A stretch of DNA of 64,000 nucleotides from Nocardioides mangrovicus (GTDB taxonomy: Bacteria > Actinomycetota > Actinomycetes > Propionibacteriales > Nocardioidaceae), in contig NZ_RDBE01000001.1 in NCBI RefSeq assembly GCF_003674065.1, forward strand, positions 160,257 to 224,256. The letters are read 5' to 3'. The position numbers and the translations under genes were made by a program. Below the pieces are notes generated by a model. The model was not told the origin of the DNA. It ran no database searches and was given only the letters and a program-made list of their open reading frames with translations. This document shows, one piece after another, positions 45,446-53,548 of this stretch. Position 1 is the first letter of the stretch. Every line of letters starts with the position of its first letter.

Positions 45446-46867
45446 GTGGCACGAGTCCATGCCTTCGGTGACGACGCGCTGGCCGACGACGACGCCGTGG
45501 GGCTGCGCGAACGGCTGCAGGCCGGCACGGTCTCGCCTCGCGAGCTGGTCGACGCGGCCATCGCGCGTGCGGAGCGGGTCGACCCCGAGCTGGGCGCGGT
45601 CGCCTACCGGGCCTACGACCGTGCCCGGACCGACGCCGCCGAGCAGCGGCCCGGCTGGTTCTCCGGCATCCCGACCCTGGTCAAGGACAACGCCGACGTC
45701 GCGGGCCTGCCCACCCAGCAGGGCTCGCGGGCATGGGTGGCCCGGCCGGCCGCGCGCGACGGCGACGTCGCCCGAGTGCTCGGCGCCCTCGGCCTGGTCA
45801 CCCTGGGCAAGACCCAGCTCTCCGAGTTCGGCTTCAGCGCCTCCGCCGAGTTCGCCCCGGACTCCGGCTGGCCCCCCGTGCGCAACCCGTGGGACCCCGC
45901 CCGCACCGCCGGAGCGTCCTCGGCCGGGGCCGCGGCGCTGGTCGCCTCCGGCGCGGTGCCGCTCGCGCACGCCAACGACGGCGGTGGCTCGATCCGGATC
46001 CCGGCCTCGTGCTGTGGCCTGGTGGGGCTCAAGCCCACCCGTGGCCGCACCCCCACCGAGGCGCTGAACCGGCAGATGCCGGTGCGGCTGGTCGCCGACG
46101 GCGTCCTCACGCGCAGCGTCCGCGACACCGCCGCGTTCCTGCGCGAGTCGGAGAGGGTCTACCGCGAGCTCTCGCTGCCGCCCGTCGGCGACATCCGCGG
46201 CCCGAGCCGCAAACGCCTGCGGGTGGGGGTCGTCACCGCCAGCATCGGCGAGCGGACCGTCGACGCCGAGAACGTCGCGGCCGTCGAGTCGCTCGGCGGC
46301 CTGCTCGACGACGCCGGCCACCACGTCCGAGCCACGACGGTGCCCGCGCCCGAGACCTTCGCCGACGACTTCGTGCTGCTGTGGGGCTTCCTGGCCGCGC
46401 TCATCTGCGACACCGGCCGGGTCAGCCTCGGCCGGCATTTCGACCGCCGGGCCACCGACCACCTCACGCAGGGGCTGGCGCGCCACTTCCACCGCCACGG
46501 CTGGCGCTTCCCGGCCGCCGTACGCCGGCTGCGGTCCTCCACGGCGGTCTCCCAGCGCTTCTGGTCCGACCAGCGCTTCGATGTGGTCCTCAGCCCGGTG
46601 CTCGCCCACCCGACGCCGCCGCTGGGCGTGCTCGACCCCGGCCAGCCCTACGAGACGGTGCTGGCCCGCCTCCTCGAGTGGGTCGCCTTCACTCCGTGGC
46701 AGAACGCCACCGGCGAGCCCGCGATCTCGCTGCCCACCGCCACCTCGGCCGACGGCACCCCGATCGGCGTCATGGCCTCCGCGCCCACCGGCGGCGAGGC
46801 GACGCTGCTCGGGCTGGCCTTCGAGGTCGAGCAGCTCGCCCCCTTCCGGCGGATCCAGGACCGCTGA
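45446..46867 (+). CDS. amidase (amidase signature family)
   Basis: Amidase signature hydrolase (473 aa). The Ser-cisSer-Lys triad is recognisable: Lys in IPTLVKDNADVAG near residue 77, the bridging Ser in TAGASSAGAAALVASG near 153, and the nucleophile region NDGGGSIRIPASCCGLVGLKPTRGR near 178. The family cleaves amides, including indole-acetamide, nicotinamide analogues and urethanes. The substrate is not evident. It starts with GTG at 45446, divergent from the GlcD-like gene through an overlapping promoter. Confidence 0.92.
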   Translation: MARVHAFGDDALADDDAVGLRERLQAGTVSPRELVDAAIARAERVDPELGAVAYRAYDRARTDAAEQRPGWFSGIPTLVKDNADVAGLPTQQGSRAWVARPAARDGDVARVLGALGLVTLGKTQLSEFGFSASAEFAPDSGWPPVRNPWDPARTAGASSAGAAALVASGAVPLAHANDGGGSIRIPASCCGLVGLKPTRGRTPTEALNRQMPVRLVADGVLTRSVRDTAAFLRESERVYRELSLPPVGDIRGPSRKRLRVGVVTASIGERTVDAENVAAVESLGGLLDDAGHHVRATTVPAPETFADDFVLLWGFLAALICDTGRVSLGRHFDRRATDHLTQGLARHFHRHGWRFPAAVRRLRSSTAVSQRFWSDQRFDVVLSPVLAHPTPPLGVLDPGQPYETVLARLLEWVAFTPWQNATGEPAISLPTATSADGTPIGVMASAPTGGEATLLGLAFEVEQLAPFRRIQDR

Positions 46868-46885
46868 CCTGCCCAGAGGTGCGGC

Positions 46886-47686
46886 TCAGCGGCCCCGGGA
46901 GCCCTCGGCGTTGGGCACCACCAGCAGGGTCTGCCGGGTCCAGCCGACCAGCCCGGTCTCGTCGTAGATCGTCGACGCCGCGACACCGACCGCGCCCGGG
47001 CCGAGGGTGGTGACCGCGTCGAGGCAGATCCACTCGCCCTCGGCGGGGCGCACCAGGTGCACGGTGAGCTCGGTGTTGAGGAAGTTCCAGGCGTCCGCGT
47101 CCAGCGCCGAGGAGACGCCGGAGGCCGAGTCGGCGCACACCAGCACCCGCTGCAGCGGGCTCAGCGCCTCGCCCTCGAGCAGCGGCAGCAGCGGCCGCAT
47201 CCACACCACGCCGGGGCCGGGCCGGGAGACCGCGCCGTTCACCCAGCGCCACTCCACCGACTCCATGTAGCCGTCGCGGTGCCAGGTCGCGGGCGGCTCC
47301 TCGTGGCGGCCGTCGCCGGGGGCGTGGCCGGCCATCGGGAGGGCGTCGCCGGGGCCGTCCGCGGTCAGCGGCATCGCCCACGCCTGAGCGCGGGCCACGA
47401 CGCGTCCCGAGGAGTCGGCCAGTGCGGCGCCCACCAGCGCGACCGTGCGGCCGGGCCGGAGCACCTCGGAGGTGACCTGCAGCGGGCCCACGGGCACCGG
47501 TCCGAGCAGGTCGAGGGTGAACCGGCCCACCGTGCGGCCGGGCTCGACGAGCGCCTCGACGGCGCGGGCGAGCAGCGCCGCGGGCGGGCCGCCGTGCTGC
47601 GCCGCGGCGGTCCACGGACCGGCGGTGCGAGGCGTCGCGACGACCTCGCCCGGGGTGTCGCCGGCGAGGTAGTAGGCGGATTTCAC
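46886..47686 (-). CDS. thioesterase-family (double hotdog) protein
   Basis: Predicted acyl-CoA thioesterase-like protein of 266 aa with two hotdog halves. The first half (about residues 15-110) has the QHGGPPAALLARAVEAL helix and GRFTLDLLGPVPVGPLQV. The second half (about 165-262) carries NTELTVHLVRPAEGEWICLDAVT and ASTIYDETGLVGWTRQTLLV. This is the TesB-like architecture of actinobacterial thioesterase-family proteins. The GTG at 47686 with GGAGG just upstream is chosen over the longer frame. The gene converges with the amidase and diverges from tRNA-Thr. The acyl substrate is unknown. Confidence 0.85.
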   Translation of the reverse strand: MKSAYYLAGDTPGEVVATPRTAGPWTAAAQHGGPPAALLARAVEALVEPGRTVGRFTLDLLGPVPVGPLQVTSEVLRPGRTVALVGAALADSSGRVVARAQAWAMPLTADGPGDALPMAGHAPGDGRHEEPPATWHRDGYMESVEWRWVNGAVSRPGPGVVWMRPLLPLLEGEALSPLQRVLVCADSASGVSSALDADAWNFLNTELTVHLVRPAEGEWICLDAVTTLGPGAVGVAASTIYDETGLVGWTRQTLLVVPNAEGSRGR

Positions 47687-47752
47687 GTTCCTCCGAGGCG
47701 CTGTGTAGTCTGGGGCGTCGCGTACGCGGGTCCCCACGGGCCCTGTGTGCCT

Positions 47753-47825
47753 GCCCCTTTAGCTCAGTCGGCAGAGCGTCTCCATGGTAAGGAGAAGGTC
47801 TACGGTTCGATTCCGTAAAGGGGCT
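47753..47825 (+). tRNA. tRNA-Thr (GGT)
   Basis: The acceptor GCCCCTT pairs with AAGGGGC. The anticodon stem TCTCC/GGAGA encloses loop ATGGTAA with anticodon GGT at 47786-47788. It is 73 nt, CCA not encoded. A possible promoter is TTCACG (47682) with TAGTCT (47706). Confidence 0.97.
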
Positions 47826-47891
47826 CCGGGACGACGTCGGCAGCAGAGGAACCCTCGCGGGAATCTCTGAGGCCGGACGCCTGTTCCACGC

Positions 47892-47965
47892 GGCGGGGTA
47901 GCTCAGGTGGTGAGAGCGCACGACTCATAATCGTGAGGTCGCGGGTTCGAGCCCCGCCCCCGCTA
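47892..47965 (+). tRNA. tRNA-Met (CAT), elongator type
   Basis: Acceptor GGCGGGG pairs with CCCCGCT (one G-U at the end). The anticodon stem CACGA/TCGTG encloses CTCATAA with CAT at 47926-47928. It lacks the mismatched first pair and the three G-C anticodon pairs of initiator tRNA, so it is the elongator form. It lies 66 bp after tRNA-Thr and 38 bp before rpmG. Confidence 0.95.
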
Positions 47966-48003
47966 CCGACTAGGTCCCACCGCAGCAGGAAGAGGCACCA
48001 GAA

Positions 48004-48174
48004 GTGGCCAGCAAGTCCTCCGACGTCCGCCCCAAGATCACCTTGGCGTGCGTGGACTGCAAGGAACGCAACTACATCACCAAGAAGAACCGTCGTAACG
48101 ACCCCGACCGGCTCGAGCTGGCGAAGTTCTGCCCGCGCTGCCGCAAGCACACCGCGCACCGCGAGACCCGCTGA
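48004..48174 (+). CDS. rpmG: 50S ribosomal protein L33
   Basis: Ribosomal protein L33, 56 aa, encoded in the gap after tRNA-Met. It begins [19 protein letters not shown] after the GTG start, with AGGAAGAGG upstream. The CVDC and CPRC pairs show it is the zinc-binding (C+) paralogue. Its place ahead of hadAB and near secE-nusG matches the conserved actinobacterial order. Confidence 0.96.
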   Translation: MASKSSDVRPKITLACVDCKERNYITKKNRRNDPDRLELAKFCPRCRKHTAHRETR

Positions 48175-48190
48175 ACCTGGGGTCCAGCAC

Positions 48191-48589
48191 ATGGTCGACA
48201 GCTCTCTGGCCGGCCGCACGTTCCCGCCTCCGCCCTCACTGCAGGTGACCGCGGAGGCGGTTCGTGCGTTCGCCGCCGCCACGGGCACGCCGTACGCCGA
48301 GGGCGAGCCGGCGCCGGCGACGTTCCCCATCGTCGTGGCCTTCGTCGCGATGCAGGCCCTGATGGGCGACCCGGAGGTCGGCATCGACCTGAGCCACGTC
48401 ATCCACGGTGAGCAGCGCTTCGCCTACGAGCGTCCGGTCGTGGTCGGCGACGAGCTGACCGCCACCCTCACCGTCGACACGCTGCGCCAGATCGGCGGCG
48501 CCGACATCATCGGCACCACCAGCGCGATCACCGACGCCGACGGTGCGCTGGTCTGCACCGCCAAGGCCACCTTGGTACACACCGCATGA
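48191..48589 (+). CDS. HadA-like MaoC-type dehydratase subunit
   Basis: Hotdog protein (132 aa) corresponding to HadA of the mycobacterial HadABC region: N-terminal LAGRTFPPPPSLQVTAEAVRAFAAATG, then HVIHGEQRFAYERPVVVGDEL near residue 75. HadA subunits lack the catalytic Asp-His pair and support HadB; no DxxxxH motif is visible here either. In mycobacteria the complex dehydrates 3-hydroxyacyl-ACP in mycolate synthesis. In an organism likely without mycolates the role is uncertain. It overlaps hadB by 4 bp and follows rpmG by 16 bp. Confidence 0.85.
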   Translation: MVDSSLAGRTFPPPPSLQVTAEAVRAFAAATGTPYAEGEPAPATFPIVVAFVAMQALMGDPEVGIDLSHVIHGEQRFAYERPVVVGDELTATLTVDTLRQIGGADIIGTTSAITDADGALVCTAKATLVHTA

Positions 48590-48987
48590 GCCTGGAGGCC
48601 GGCGAGGAGCTCGCCACGCAGACCTTCCGGGTCACACGCGCCGACCTGGTCGCCTACGCCGCGGCCGCCGGCGACCCGAACCCGATCCACCAGGACGCCG
48701 ACGTCGCCCGCTCGGTCGGGCTGCCCGGCGTCATCGCCCACGGCATGTACACGCTCGCGCTGGCCGCCCGCGCCGTCGACGGCTGGGCCGGAGCCCCCGG
48801 ACGCGTGGTCGAGCTGGGGGCGAAGTTCACCAAGCCGGTCGTCGTGCCGGCCGGCGAGGACGGCGCCGAGGTCGTCGTGGCCGGCACCGTGAAGAAGGTC
48901 GAGGACGGCCGGGCCACCATCGGCCTCACCGTGACCTGCGGTGCGGACAAGGTGCTCGGCATGCCCACCGCCGTCGTCGCCCTGTGA
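48586..48987 (+). CDS. HadB-like MaoC-type dehydratase, catalytic subunit
   Basis: MaoC-like hotdog protein (133 aa) equivalent to HadB. The hydratase motif with catalytic Asp and His is present as AAGDPNPIHQD near residue 27-37, followed by GVIAHGMYTLALAARAV. It probably pairs with the preceding HadA-like subunit to dehydrate a 3-hydroxyacyl-ACP or -CoA. Its stop overlaps the murB GTG as GTGA. No HadC homologue follows. Confidence 0.88.
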   Translation: MSLEAGEELATQTFRVTRADLVAYAAAAGDPNPIHQDADVARSVGLPGVIAHGMYTLALAARAVDGWAGAPGRVVELGAKFTKPVVVPAGEDGAEVVVAGTVKKVEDGRATIGLTVTCGADKVLGMPTAVVAL

Positions 48988-49997
48988 GGCTCGCCGAGCA
49001 CACCACCCTGCGTCTCGGCGGCCCGGCCGACGAGGTGGTCGCCGCCACCGGCTCCGAGGAGCTGGTCGAGGCCGTCCGCTCCGCCGACGCCGCCGGCACC
49101 CCCGTGCTGCTGCTGGCCGGCGGCAGCAACCTGGTGGTCGCCGACGCCGGCTTCGGCGGCCGGGTGGTCCACGTCGCCACCCGCGGCGTGCAGGTCGAGT
49201 CCGACGCGTGCGGCGGCGCGATGGTGCGCGTGGCCGCCGGCGAGCCCTGGGACGACCTCGTCGTCCGGGCGCTCGCCGAGGGCTGGCTCGGCCTCGAGGC
49301 GCTGTCGGGCATCCCGGGCTCCGTCGGAGCGACGCCGGTGCAGAACGTCGGCGCCTACGGCCAGGAGGTCGCCCAGACGATCGCCTCGGTGCGCACCTTC
49401 GACCGCGTCGAGCGGGCGGTGCGCACGCTGGCGGCCGCCGAGTGCGGCTTCGGCTACCGCACCAGCCGCTTCAAGGTCGACCCGCTGCGCTACGTCGTCC
49501 TCGACGTCACCTTCCAGCTCCGGCTCGGCACGCTCGGCGGTCCCGTCGCCTACGCCGAGCTCGCGCGCTCACTGGGCGTGGCGGCGGGGGAGCGGGCGCC
49601 GGCCGCCGACGTCCGCGAGGCCGTGCTGACGCTGCGCCGCGGCAAGGGCATGGTGCTCGATGAGGCCGACCACGACACCTGGAGCGCCGGCTCGTTCTTC
49701 ACCAACCCGGTGGTCGAGCCCGAGCGCGTGCCCGCCGGCGCCCCGGCCTGGCCGCAGCCCGACGGCAGCGTCAAGACCAGTGCCGCCTGGCTCATCGAGC
49801 ACGCCGGGTTCGAGCGCGGCCACGTCCGGGGCCACGTGGCGATCTCGGGCAAGCACACGCTCGCCCTGACCAATCGAGGCGGCGGCACCACCGCCGAGCT
49901 GGTCGCGCTGGCCACCGAGATCCGCGACGGCGTGGAGCTCGCCTACGGGGTCCGGCTGGACCCCGAGCCGACCTTGGTCGGCTGCCGCGTGGGCTGA
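48984..49997 (+). CDS. murB: UDP-N-acetylenolpyruvoylglucosamine reductase
   Basis: MurB (337 aa), which reduces UDP-GlcNAc-enolpyruvate to UDP-MurNAc in peptidoglycan synthesis. The N-terminal FAD domain carries EHTTLRLGGPADEVV, LLLAGGSNLVVADAGFGG near residue 45, and the IPGSVGATPVQNVGAYGQEV block near 113. FGYRTSRFK near 155, the proton-donor Ser in SAGSFFTNPVV near 237 and the C-terminal ISGKHTLALTNRG are family features. The GTG start overlaps the HadB-like stop. It converges with the DUF4190 gene 6 bp away. Confidence 0.96.
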   Translation: MRLAEHTTLRLGGPADEVVAATGSEELVEAVRSADAAGTPVLLLAGGSNLVVADAGFGGRVVHVATRGVQVESDACGGAMVRVAAGEPWDDLVVRALAEGWLGLEALSGIPGSVGATPVQNVGAYGQEVAQTIASVRTFDRVERAVRTLAAAECGFGYRTSRFKVDPLRYVVLDVTFQLRLGTLGGPVAYAELARSLGVAAGERAPAADVREAVLTLRRGKGMVLDEADHDTWSAGSFFTNPVVEPERVPAGAPAWPQPDGSVKTSAAWLIEHAGFERGHVRGHVAISGKHTLALTNRGGGTTAELVALATEIRDGVELAYGVRLDPEPTLVGCRVG

Positions 49998-50003
49998 CCC
50001 GGC

Positions 50004-50687
50004 TCAGGAGTTGTAGCTGTAGCTCGAGCTGGAGTTGAACCCGCCGGCGATCGCGATGATCACGATGATCACGATGAACGCCACGATCAGGGCCAGCAGC
50101 ACCGTGCCGATGATGCCCATGACGAAGCCGGCCGTGGCCGAGCCCTCGCCGCCGAGCTGTCCTCCGGACTCGCGGATCTCGCGCCGGGCCTTCGCGCCGA
50201 TCCACCAGGCGAACGGCGAGACCAGCACCGGCAGCCCGCACAGGAACGTGCCGACCAGGGCGATGATCCCCAGCACCATGGCCGTGGTGGCCTGCGGGTG
50301 GTTCGGCCGGGCCGCGTAGCCGTATCCCGGCTGCGGCTGCCCGTACGCCGGTGCGGGGTAGGCGCCCGGCTGGGCCGGGGGCGGGGGAGGAGGCGGCCCG
50401 CCCGACGGCTGCCCGTAGCCCGCCCACGGGTTGTGGTCCTGCGGTTGCCCGGCCTGTTGCCCGGCCTGTTGCCCGGACTGCTGACCGGACTGCTGACCGG
50501 ACTGCTGACCGGCCTGCTGGGCCGCCTGCTGCTCCCAGTAGCCCGGCTGCTCGGGCTGCTCGGGCTGCTCGGGCGGGGGTGCCGCCGGGGTGGGCGTGAT
50601 CGGCGCCGTCTCGTCGCTCCCGGGCGCCTGCTCCTTCGGCGGCTTGGCGAACGGGTCGTCGGGATCCGGGCCGGGGTACTGCGTCAT
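50004..50687 (-). CDS. DUF4190 membrane protein with Pro/Gln-rich N-terminus
   Basis: Membrane protein of 227 aa. The first 130 residues are low complexity. They include a Gln-rich tract of QQAG/QQSG repeats (DNA about 50446-50520, 12-nt units) and a Pro/Tyr/Gly-rich stretch. Two membrane helices follow, TTAMVLGIIALVGTFLCGLPV near residue 133 and a longer one near 195-215, flanking a basic loop. This is the DUF4190 arrangement. The function is unknown. Its ATG overlaps the stop of the adenosine-deaminase-like gene upstream (ATGA). Confidence 0.85.
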   Translation of the reverse strand: MTQYPGPDPDDPFAKPPKEQAPGSDETAPITPTPAAPPPEQPEQPEQPGYWEQQAAQQAGQQSGQQSGQQSGQQAGQQAGQPQDHNPWAGYGQPSGGPPPPPPPAQPGAYPAPAYGQPQPGYGYAARPNHPQATTAMVLGIIALVGTFLCGLPVLVSPFAWWIGAKARREIRESGGQLGGEGSATAGFVMGIIGTVLLALIVAFIVIIVIIAIAGGFNSSSSYSYNS

Positions 50688-51712
50688 GAGGGGGATTGTG
50701 CCAACCAGGCGTCGACGTCGGCCAACGCCGTCGCCACCAGGTCGCTCGGGGCGCGGCTGGCGCGAAACGACATCCGGGCCAGCTCGGCCAGGTCGGCGTC
50801 CTCGAGCGCGTGGGCGGCGCGCATCGTCGCGTACTGGGCGTTGAGCCGGGAGCCGAACAACAGCGGGTCGTCCGCGCCGAGCGCGACGGTGGCCCCGGCC
50901 TCGAGCAGCTGGGGGAGCGGCACCGAGGCCAGGTCGGTGTAGACCCCGAGGGCCACGTTGGAGGTCGGGCACACCTCCAGGGCCACGCCGCTGCTCGCGA
51001 TGCGCTCGAGCAGGGCCGGGTCCTCGGCCGACCGGACGCCGTGACCCAGCCGCTGGGCGTGCAGGTCGTCCAGGCACGCGCGGACGTGGGAGGGGCCGAC
51101 GAGCTCGCCGCCGTGCGGGTCGAGCATCAGCCCGGCGCGCTCGGCGATGCGGAAGGCCGGTGCGAACTCCGCGGTGCGGCCGCGGCGTTCGTCGTTGGAG
51201 AGCCCGAAGCCGACGACGCCGCGGTCGACGTACTGGGTGGCCAGCCGCGCCAGCGTCCGAGCGTCCAGCGGGTGGCGGGTGCGGTTGGCGGCGATGACCA
51301 CGGCGATGCCCAGCCCCGTCCGGCGCGAGGCGTCCGCGACGGCGTCGAGCACCAGGTCGGTGAAGGCGGTGACCCCGCCGAACAGGGTCGCGTAGCCGCT
51401 GGGGTCGACCTGGATCTCCAGCCAGCGACCGCCGTCGGCGACGTCGTCCTCGGCGGTCTCGCGGACCAGGCGCCGCACGTCGGCCTCGGTGCGCAGCACG
51501 GACCGGGCGACGTCGTAGAGCCGCTGGAAGCGGAACCAGCCCTTCTCGTCGGCGGCCGAGAGGGTCGGCGGCCAGTCCTCGACCAGCGCGTCGGGCAGCA
51601 CGTGACCGTCGCGCTCGGCCAGCTCGAGGAGGGTGGCGTGGCGCATCGACCCCGTGAAGTGCAGGTGCAGGTGAGCCTTCGGCAGCGCCCGGAGCTCCCG
51701 CCGCGCGCTCAC
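50684..51712 (-). CDS. adenosine deaminase-family protein
   Basis: Metal-dependent nucleoside deaminase-like protein (342 aa). Zinc ligands and catalytic residues are visible: HLHLH near residue 14-18, DPHGGE near 197 and GHGVRSAEDP near 222. The ADDP motif near 275 carries the metal-bound Asp. The usual HxHxD/EG reads HLHFTGS, with Thr where ribose-contacting Asp/Glu normally sits, as in an actinobacterial subgroup. The nucleoside specificity may therefore differ from adenosine. It starts with GTG at 51712, overlapping the aminotransferase stop. Confidence 0.88.
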   Translation of the reverse strand: MSARRELRALPKAHLHLHFTGSMRHATLLELAERDGHVLPDALVEDWPPTLSAADEKGWFRFQRLYDVARSVLRTEADVRRLVRETAEDDVADGGRWLEIQVDPSGYATLFGGVTAFTDLVLDAVADASRRTGLGIAVVIAANRTRHPLDARTLARLATQYVDRGVVGFGLSNDERRGRTAEFAPAFRIAERAGLMLDPHGGELVGPSHVRACLDDLHAQRLGHGVRSAEDPALLERIASSGVALEVCPTSNVALGVYTDLASVPLPQLLEAGATVALGADDPLLFGSRLNAQYATMRAAHALEDADLAELARMSFRASRAPSDLVATALADVDAWLAQSPS

Positions 51713-52986
51713 TCCGCCCGCTTCTCGGCGGCGGCCAGCAGGACGCAGGTGGTCACCGCCTCCATCGCCGCGGTGACGTCGGCCAGCGGCGGGAAGGTCG
51801 GTGCGAGCCGGATGTTGCGGTCGCGCGGGTCGTCGTTGTACGGGAAGGCCGAGCCGGCGGGCGTCAGGGCCACGCCGGCCTGCTTGGCCAGCTCGATGAC
51901 GCGCGAGGCGGTGCCGTCGACCACGTCGAGGCTCACGAAGTAGCCGCCCGCCGGCTTGGTCCAGCTCGCGACGCCCGTGCCGCCCAGTCGCTCGGTGAGC
52001 ACGCGGTCGACCTCGTCGAACTTGGGGGCGATGATCTCGCGGTGCTTGACCATGTGGTCGCGCACGCCCTGCGGCGAGCCGAAGAACTGCGCGTGCCGCA
52101 GCTGGTTGAGCTTGTCGGGGCCGATCGAGCCCTGCGAGAGGTTGCCGACGTACCAGCCGATGTTGTCCACCGAGCCGGCCAGGAACGCCACTCCGGCGCC
52201 GGCGTAGGTGATCTTGGAGGTGGAGGCGAACACCAGCGGCCGGTGCGGGTGGCCGGCTGCGGTGGCCAGCGAGGTGATGTCGGCGCTCTTGGTCTCCTGC
52301 GGCGTGAGGTGGTGGAAGGCGTAGGCGTTGTCCCAGAACAGCTTGAAGTCCGGCGCCGCGGTCGGCATCGAGGCCAGCCGCTCGGCCACCTCCTGGGTGC
52401 ACACCGAGCCGGTCGGGTTGGCGTAGGTCGGTACCAGCCACATGCCCTTGACGCTCGGGTCCGACGCCGCCAGCGCGGCCACCGCCTCGACGTCGGGGCC
52501 GTCGTCGTTCATCGGCACGGTGACCATGTCGATCCCGAACCACTGCAGCAGCGTGAAGTGCCGGTCGTAGCCGGGGACCGGGCAGATGAAGGTGACCTTC
52601 TCCTCCGCGCCCCAGGGCCGCTCGCCGTCGACCGCTCCGCGGAGCCAGAGGAAGCTGAGGACGTCGCGCATCATCATCAGGCTGGAGCTGCCGCCCGCCA
52701 CGACCTGCTCGGGCTCGACCCACAGCAGCTCGGCGAACATCGCCCGCAGCTCGGCGATGCCCTCCAGGCCGCCGTAGTTGCGGGTGTCGACGCCCGCGGC
52801 GTCCGTGGTGCTCGTGGGCAGCGAGAGCAGGCCATCGGACAGGTCGAGCTGGGAGGCGGACGGCTTGCCCCGGGTCAGGTCCAGTCGCAGGTCCGCGGCG
52901 CGCAGCTCCTCATAGGCCGACCGGAGCTGGTCGAGGTCGGGCGGTTCGGGGGCAGACTGGTCGGGGGCGGCAGGGTCGAGGCTCAC
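51709..52986 (-). CDS. PLP-dependent aminotransferase class I/II (MocR-independent group)
   Basis: Fold-type I aminotransferase (425 aa), related to PF12897 aspartate/alanine aminotransferases. LTRGKPSASQLDLSDGLLSLP near residue 36, NYGGLEGIAELRAMFAELL near 70 and PTYANPTGSVCTQE near 186 are conserved. The PLP Lys lies in VFASTSKITYAGAG near 255. The C-terminal NIRLAPTFPPL is also typical. The amino-acid substrate is not evident. It starts with GTG at 52986 and heads a minus-strand unit with the adenosine-deaminase-like and DUF4190 genes. Confidence 0.88.
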   Translation of the reverse strand: MSLDPAAPDQSAPEPPDLDQLRSAYEELRAADLRLDLTRGKPSASQLDLSDGLLSLPTSTTDAAGVDTRNYGGLEGIAELRAMFAELLWVEPEQVVAGGSSSLMMMRDVLSFLWLRGAVDGERPWGAEEKVTFICPVPGYDRHFTLLQWFGIDMVTVPMNDDGPDVEAVAALAASDPSVKGMWLVPTYANPTGSVCTQEVAERLASMPTAAPDFKLFWDNAYAFHHLTPQETKSADITSLATAAGHPHRPLVFASTSKITYAGAGVAFLAGSVDNIGWYVGNLSQGSIGPDKLNQLRHAQFFGSPQGVRDHMVKHREIIAPKFDEVDRVLTERLGGTGVASWTKPAGGYFVSLDVVDGTASRVIELAKQAGVALTPAGSAFPYNDDPRDRNIRLAPTFPPLADVTAAMEAVTTCVLLAAAEKRAE

Positions 52987-53097
52987 GTCGCCATGCTCCC
53001 AAACCCGCGCGCTCGGTTCGACTTCGCCTGGGAGCCGCCCGTAGACTCGCCCGTGGCGATGGTGTGGCCATGCTTCGGCATGCCCCGGAAGCGGCAC

Positions 53098-53127
53098 TGA
53101 TCCGGGCCAGACTGATCCGGGCCAGAC
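53098..53127. repeat. tandem 15-bp repeat upstream of tRNA-Trp
   Basis: Two perfect head-to-tail copies of TGATCCGGGCCAGAC end 7 bp before tRNA-Trp. They lie in the probable leader of the tRNA-Trp-secE-nusG transcript (possible promoter TTCGAC at 53017 with TAGACT at 53042). Function unknown; slippage product or operator are both possible. Confidence 0.6.
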
Positions 53128-53134
53128 CCGCCGT

Positions 53135-53207
53135 AGGGCACTAGCTCAATTGGCAGAGCATCGGTCTCCAAAACCGAAGGTTGGGGGTTCAAGTCCCTCG
53201 TGCCCTG
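53135..53207 (+). tRNA. tRNA-Trp (CCA)
   Basis: Acceptor AGGGCAC pairs with GTGCCCT, discriminator G. The anticodon stem TCGGT/ACCGA encloses CTCCAAA with anticodon CCA. Position directly before secE-nusG is the conserved bacterial arrangement. CCA end not encoded. Confidence 0.97.
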
Positions 53208-53258
53208 CAGAGCAGACCACCATCCACCGCGACCGCACGACGACGAAAGGGCAGTGGC

Positions 53259-53522
53259 GTGACCGACAGCAAGTCCCTGGGGTCCTCCAGCGGACGCTCC
53301 GCGCGCGGACGCTCGACGCCCACCGGTCGCGAGCGCACCAGCCCGGCGACCTTCTACCGCCAGGTCGTGGCCGAGCTGCGCAAGGTGGTCTGGCCGACCC
53401 AGCAGCAGCTGATCACCTACTTCATCGTGGTGGTCAGCTTCGTGCTGTTCTTCATGGCCGTGGTCTCGCTGCTCGACCTCGGCTTCGGCAAGGCGGTCTT
53501 CGCCCTGTTCGGGCACAAGTGA
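53259..53522 (+). CDS. secE: preprotein translocase subunit SecE
   Basis: SecE (87 aa), the small single-span subunit of the SecYEG channel. The conserved amphipathic helix [23 protein letters not shown] is near residues 32-54, followed by one membrane helix ([19 protein letters not shown]). The GTG at 53259 follows an AAAGGG site. The N-terminal 30 residues are Ser/Arg-rich, as in actinobacteria. nusG follows 26 bp downstream. Confidence 0.96.
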   Translation: MTDSKSLGSSSGRSARGRSTPTGRERTSPATFYRQVVAELRKVVWPTQQQLITYFIVVVSFVLFFMAVVSLLDLGFGKAVFALFGHK

Positions 53523-53548
53523 CGATCGGAAAAGGTGACTCAGCAACC

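Noticed and set aside
53055-53100. Small plus-strand frame before tRNA-Trp
   Set aside because: About 15 codons, no Shine-Dalgarno and no recognisable peptide; it overlaps the tandem repeat region.
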